From assembly GCA_030040475.1 (NCBI GenBank), contig JASHTQ010000352.1:1-7011 (forward strand): 7,011 nt of DNA, written 5' to 3'. Of the stretch, positions 4,347 through 7,011 are shown piece after piece. The notes below the pieces were generated by a model. It made no database searches. It was not told where the DNA came from and was given only the letters and a program-made list of their open reading frames with translations. Numbering within the stretch: position 1 is the first letter of the stretch; the number at the start of each line of letters is the position of its first letter. Made by a program: the position numbers and the translations under genes. Source of the stretch: Streptosporangiaceae bacterium (GTDB lineage Bacteria; Actinomycetota; Actinomycetes; Streptosporangiales; Streptosporangiaceae).

Positions 4347-4964
4347 TCAGGCGGTGCCGTCCTCCCCGGGGTCCGGCACGGCCTCGGGATCCCAGATCTC
4401 GGCGTCCGTGACCTCCTGCACTCCCTCGACTATGTAGACCGCCTGCGAGAAGCCGTTCAGGGCACTGCGGCAGCGCGCCATCATGACCGCCGCCTGCTGC
4501 CTGCGCTCATCGGGGAAGAAGTCCCTGGCCTGGATCTTCGCCAGCCAGCGCGCCAGCTTATCCAGATCCTGCTCGCTCTCCTCCATTTCGGCGAACGTGT
4601 ACTTTTCCGCCCTGGTCTCCTTGCCGATCTCATCCAGCAAAGCCGTGCAGCGCTCGGCGAACTCGTCATACTCCCGGGCACGGTCGGCCCGGAAACGCTG
4701 CACGATTGATTCATTCGCCTCAGGCGGCGAGCTCGAGACATTAAAAACGAACGCGGTGCCGCCCTGCCGGGTAATTCTCTCCGCCAGCTCCTTAAACAAT
4801 TCCGCATGCCGCGCCGCAGCCGGCAGCAGCCAGGCGCTATTCACCGTCGTGGTCGCCCCGGCGGCCCGCAGGCGGCGCCAGAGCCACACTCGCGCGCTCG
4901 ACGGCGTACTGGGGAGTTGAGCCAATAGCAGCAGCCAGCCTGAAGGAGAGCCATCTGTGCCCAT
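4347..4964 (-). CDS. Stand-alone ChrB N-terminal domain protein
   Basis: A 205-aa cytosolic protein, ATG 4964 to TGA 4347, with AGGTG 8 bases before the start. Residues 10-48 (GWLLLLAQLPSTPSSAR, VWLWRRLRAAGA, then SAWLLP) match the winged-helix-like N-terminal domain of chromate resistance protein ChrB, also similar to PaaX-type folds; GGTAFVF follows near 70, and EYDEFAERCTALLDEI with later charged helices resembles the rest of the ChrB_N family. The C-terminal ChrB catalytic-like domain is absent, and no chrA transporter is visible. Full-length ChrB acts as a chromate-responsive regulator in some bacteria; short ChrB_N proteins in actinobacteria have no function I know. The gene is convergent with the MntP-like exporter and divergent from the PRTase operon (266-base gap), a typical place for a local regulator. 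Role inferred. Confidence 0.7.
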   Translation of the reverse strand: MGTDGSPSGWLLLLAQLPSTPSSARVWLWRRLRAAGATTTVNSAWLLPAAARHAELFKELAERITRQGGTAFVFNVSSSPPEANESIVQRFRADRAREYDEFAERCTALLDEIGKETRAEKYTFAEMEESEQDLDKLARWLAKIQARDFFPDERRQQAAVMMARCRSALNGFSQAVYIVEGVQEVTDAEIWDPEAVPDPGEDGTA

Positions 4965-4998
4965 CGGTGCAACACCTGTTTCACGCCATGGGTAGCGT

Positions 4999-5028
4999 TA
5001 TATAGCAACACATATTACAACGAGCAGG
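4999..5028 (-). promoter_or_regulatory. Candidate chrB_N promoter with GTGTTGC motifs
   Basis: On the minus strand GTGTTGC (5011-5005) is followed directly by TATATA (5004-4999), a good -10 box about 35 bases before ATG 4964. The -35 position (CTGCTC or CCTGCT) is poor. A second GTGTTGC lies at 4975-4969, between promoter and start. The string GTGTTGCTATATA closely resembles GTGTTGCAATATA at 3182-3194 upstream of the exporter gene. Confidence 0.4.
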
Positions 5029-5058
5029 TCACGACACCAATCCCGATAAAGCAATTTC

Positions 5059-5075
5059 CGAGCCCCGGCGGCTCG
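5059..5075. repeat. Short GC hairpin in the divergent intergenic region
   Basis: CGAGCC (5059-5064) pairs with GGCTCG (5070-5075) over a 5-base loop, between the two divergent promoters. It might insulate them or be an operator; it may also be chance. Confidence 0.25.
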
Positions 5076-5116
5076 CTGGGCGCACGGTCCAGGTGCAGCC
5101 AGGGAACCCCCATGGG

Positions 5117-5145
5117 TTGACAGCTGAAGTCGCCTGATTTAAGTT
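5117..5145 (+). promoter_or_regulatory. Promoter of the PRTase operon
   Basis: TTGACA (5117-5122), a 17-base spacer and TAAGTT (5140-5145) form a good housekeeping-type promoter. Transcription would start near 5152, giving a leader of about 80 bases. GGTCA (5159-5163) and TGACC (5172-5176) form a 5-bp inverted repeat just inside the transcript, a possible operator or leader stem. Confidence 0.6.
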
Positions 5146-5230
5146 CCGCATGTAGGTAGGTCACGTCCGCCTGACCAGCAAAGATGCAATCTGGGCCGGT
5201 TGTCCGCGCACTTAACCCGCAAAGCGAGAG

Positions 5231-6151
5231 GTGCCAGGTTTGACAGGCCTCATTCCGACCCGGGAGTTCGCCCTCTATTCGCTGGGCGAACCCGGCTCGG
5301 CCGCCGGCAGTTGCCCCTTGCCATTCAGTTCCGCGCGCTATAGCAGGTACAAATACGGTTCCCTTACGGCGGCGGAAGCCTTCGCCCAGGCCCTGGGGGC
5401 GGCCTTCGTCCGGCGACACCCGGACCTCGTCAGCGCGCCGGGGCTGCTGATGGCCTCCTCTCCCTATGCGTTCGTCCCGACGGCGGCCACCACGCTGGCG
5501 CGCAGGCTGCAGCCCGTGCTGAACGCGGAAAGGGTTCGCGGCGGTCTGCCGACCGCCCCGCTGCTGCAGATCGACCGGGCCAGCCCGTCGGCCGGCGACT
5601 ACGGTACGCTATCTGCGCGGGCCAGGGACCGTCACATGGCGGCGAATGCCCTGTCGTTCGGGCGGTTCCGGCCCGGTCAGGTCCGCGATGCCCACCTGCT
5701 GGTCATCGACGACGTGCGGGTCACCGGGGCGCATCAGCGCTGCCTGATGCGTGCCAGCGACGAATTGCCCCTGGCCGCCCGGACGTTCCTCTACATCGCC
5801 TCCTTCGCCGCGACGGCGAACGGCCGTTTCGACCCCAGGCAGGAGGATGCGCTTAACCACGCCGCCGTCACGACCCTCGACGACCTGGCCGAGGTCGTGC
5901 AGGCAGGCGACTTCGCCTGGAACGTCCGCGTGTGCAAGTTCGCCCTCGACCCGGCTAACCGCGGCGACCTGCCGCGGTTCCTCGCCAGGATGCCCGGCTG
6001 GTTCGTCCGTGACCTGCACCGCAACAGCTGCGGTGACGGCTACGCGCGGATGAGCCGCTACGCTCCCAGCCACGCCGCGGTCCGCGCGGAACTCGCCAGG
6101 CGGTACCGCAGGCAGCTCGCGGCGGGCCTGCCCGGGCGCCGGTCGGCGTAG
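5231..6151 (+). CDS. Phosphoribosyltransferase-like protein, first gene of the pair
   Basis: A 306-aa cytosolic protein from GTG 5231 to TAG 6149-6151. TTG 5240 is a real alternative start, because AGAGGTG (5227-5233) is placed 6 bases before it while GTG 5231 has no spaced ribosome site. The PRPP-binding signature is LLVIDDVRVTGAHQ (156-169), preceded by a Rossmann-like strand LLMASSPYAFVPTAA and by SRYKYG near 38-43. The C-terminal half (from about 180: FLYIASFAA, then DLPRFLARMPGWFVRDLH) is outside the catalytic core and not assigned. Overall it resembles PRTases found with ter-type stress clusters rather than a known purine or pyrimidine salvage enzyme; I recall this from sequence style only. 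It should use PRPP with an unknown base-like substrate. The next gene starts 5 bases after its stop, so the two are co-translated. Confidence 0.7.
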   Translation: MPGLTGLIPTREFALYSLGEPGSAAGSCPLPFSSARYSRYKYGSLTAAEAFAQALGAAFVRRHPDLVSAPGLLMASSPYAFVPTAATTLARRLQPVLNAERVRGGLPTAPLLQIDRASPSAGDYGTLSARARDRHMAANALSFGRFRPGQVRDAHLLVIDDVRVTGAHQRCLMRASDELPLAARTFLYIASFAATANGRFDPRQEDALNHAAVTTLDDLAEVVQAGDFAWNVRVCKFALDPANRGDLPRFLARMPGWFVRDLHRNSCGDGYARMSRYAPSHAAVRAELARRYRRQLAAGLPGRRSA

Positions 6152-6156
6152 CGAAA

Positions 6157-6948
6157 ATGGCGGATCCGGCGCGCGGCGCGGGCGGGGCGCTCGCCAGCCT
6201 CACCGACGCCCGGCATGCGCGCCCCGTCGCCGACGCGCTCGTCGCATCCGGGGCCTTCACGGTCGACATGCGGATGCCGGAGGATCAGTGGTTCCGGTGG
6301 AAATCCGGGATCCTGGCGCCGTGCGGCTGCAACTGCCGCCGGCTGAACACCGCCCCGGCACTCCGGCGCGTGGTCGACGACGCGCTCGCCGACGCCACCC
6401 GCTCCTCGTTCCCGGGCGCCGACTACATCGTCGCCGTGGCCAACGCCGGGATCCCCTGGGCGAAGACCCTCGCCGAACGGCTCGAGCTCCCGCTGGCCTA
6501 CGTACGCACCGAGGCGCGCACCGAGGGCGGCCCGCTCGTCGAATGCTCGCCTGGCGGCGGAACCCGGGCGGTCATCGTCGAGGACGTCGTGGCGAGCGGC
6601 GGCAGCACCGCGCGGGCCATCGAGGCGCTGCTCGCCGAGACCGGGATGGGGATAGCGGGCGTCCAGTCCATCGCCAACTGGAACTTCCCGGAGATGCGCG
6701 CCCGGCTGGCGCCCTGGCCGATCCGCGCGATCACCAGCTATCCGCAGGTCCTGGCCAGCGCGCAGGAGGCGGGGCTGGTCAGCGCGGCCGACGCCAGCCA
6801 GCTCATGCGGTTCTACGCCGACCCCCGGCGGCACTCATGGAGCGTCACCGGCGGCGCTGGGCGCCCAGGAGGCGGCGTGGTCGAGGTCGCAGCCGACGGC
6901 GGGACGGCAACGGTTCCTGGGCCGCGCACCACCTCTCGTTCTGAATAA
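6157..6948 (+). CDS. Orotate phosphoribosyltransferase-like paralogue, second gene of the pair
   Basis: A 263-aa cytosolic protein, ATG 6157 to TAA 6946-6948; no clear ribosome site, consistent with translational coupling to the gene ending 5 bases earlier. The order of motifs is that of PyrE: FRWKSG (46-51), where KSG is conserved, CGCNCRRLN (56-64), VAVANAGIPWA (about 91-101), AYVRTEARTEGG in the place of the flexible catalytic loop, and the PRPP signature AVIVEDVVASGGST (138-151). In E. coli PyrE the loop reads NRKEAKDHGEGG; here the two lysines become Thr and Arg and the His becomes Glu. Three closely spaced cysteines (56, 58, 60) are unusual. The last ~35 residues are Gly/Ala-rich and probably disordered. 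It is therefore likely a paralogue acting on a different base or acting as a partner of the upstream PRTase, not housekeeping pyrE. Confidence 0.75.
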   Translation: MADPARGAGGALASLTDARHARPVADALVASGAFTVDMRMPEDQWFRWKSGILAPCGCNCRRLNTAPALRRVVDDALADATRSSFPGADYIVAVANAGIPWAKTLAERLELPLAYVRTEARTEGGPLVECSPGGGTRAVIVEDVVASGGSTARAIEALLAETGMGIAGVQSIANWNFPEMRARLAPWPIRAITSYPQVLASAQEAGLVSAADASQLMRFYADPRRHSWSVTGGAGRPGGGVVEVAADGGTATVPGPRTTSRSE

Positions 6949-7011
6949 ATCTGAGAAAAGCCACGTTCGGGCAGATAATTCTGCTCTGGACGCGCCGAAG
7001 ACCTGGCGGTA
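6949..7011. other. Short downstream region, cut by window end
   Basis: Sixty-three bases, AT-richer than the genes. CAGA/TCTG (6973-6984) is the only small inverted repeat; no start codon with a ribosome site can be supported. Whether the operon continues is not visible. Confidence 0.3.

Noticed and set aside
4230..4709. Plus-strand frame of 159 codons opposite the ChrB_N-like gene
   Set aside because: Antisense shadow; the minus strand carries the family motifs and an AGGTG ribosome site.
5015..5419. Minus-strand frame of 134 codons in the divergent region
   Set aside because: It covers the PRTase promoter and 5' end and has no recognisable motif or ribosome site.
6058..6834. Minus-strand frame of 258 codons
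   Set aside because: It spans the junction of the two PRTase genes and lacks motifs; both plus-strand genes carry PRPP signatures.

Overview
The window looks like a piece of a high-GC actinobacterial chromosome. The evidence is GC-rich coding DNA with GTG/TTG starts, strong G/C third-position bias, short AT-richer promoter islands, GC-rich hairpin terminators without U-tracts, a DUF6221-type protein (a family I know mainly from actinomycetes) and a cobalamin riboswitch of the actinobacterial form. I cannot name genus or species. No rRNA, tRNA, CRISPR array, complete insertion sequence or integrase is visible.

Left part (1-1300): the 3' part of a p-aminobenzoate/folate gene in which an aminodeoxychorismate-lyase-like (PabC) C-terminus is fused in frame to a glutamine amidotransferase (PabA). 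Its last third is overlapped on the opposite strand by a small DUF6221-like gene.

Centre-left (1300-3113): a divergent intergenic region with two back-to-back cobalamin riboswitches. The minus-strand one (1327-1480) points at the DUF6221 gene, and so also antisense into pabC-pabA. The plus-strand one (1603-1746) points at a 442-aa GcvT/DmdA-like tetrahydrofolate-dependent demethylase or aminomethyltransferase. p-Aminobenzoate synthesis, a folate-dependent C1 enzyme and B12 sensing therefore sit together. My reading, as inference, is a B12-responsive folate/C1 module whose most novel parts are the B12-controlled DUF6221 gene and the possible B12-controlled antisense transcript over pabA.

Centre (3114-4346): a six-TM MntP/LysE-like membrane protein, probably a cation exporter, with an elaborate upstream region (repeated CGTGTT half-sites and a 13-bp palindrome inside a promoter spacer). 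A strong hairpin terminator follows it. Then comes about 380 bp without an intact gene, holding a likely HATPase remnant and two further inverted repeats.

Right part (4347-7011): a minus-strand protein with only the N-terminal ChrB domain, divergent from a two-gene operon of phosphoribosyltransferase-like proteins. The second is an orotate-PRTase-like paralogue whose flexible loop lacks the usual catalytic Lys and His. Such PRTase pairs resemble those of predicted nucleoside-like biosynthetic modules in ter-type stress clusters, but no ter gene is visible here. The chrB_N promoter shares the string GTGTTGC(A/T)ATATA with the region upstream of the exporter gene, which hints at co-regulation.
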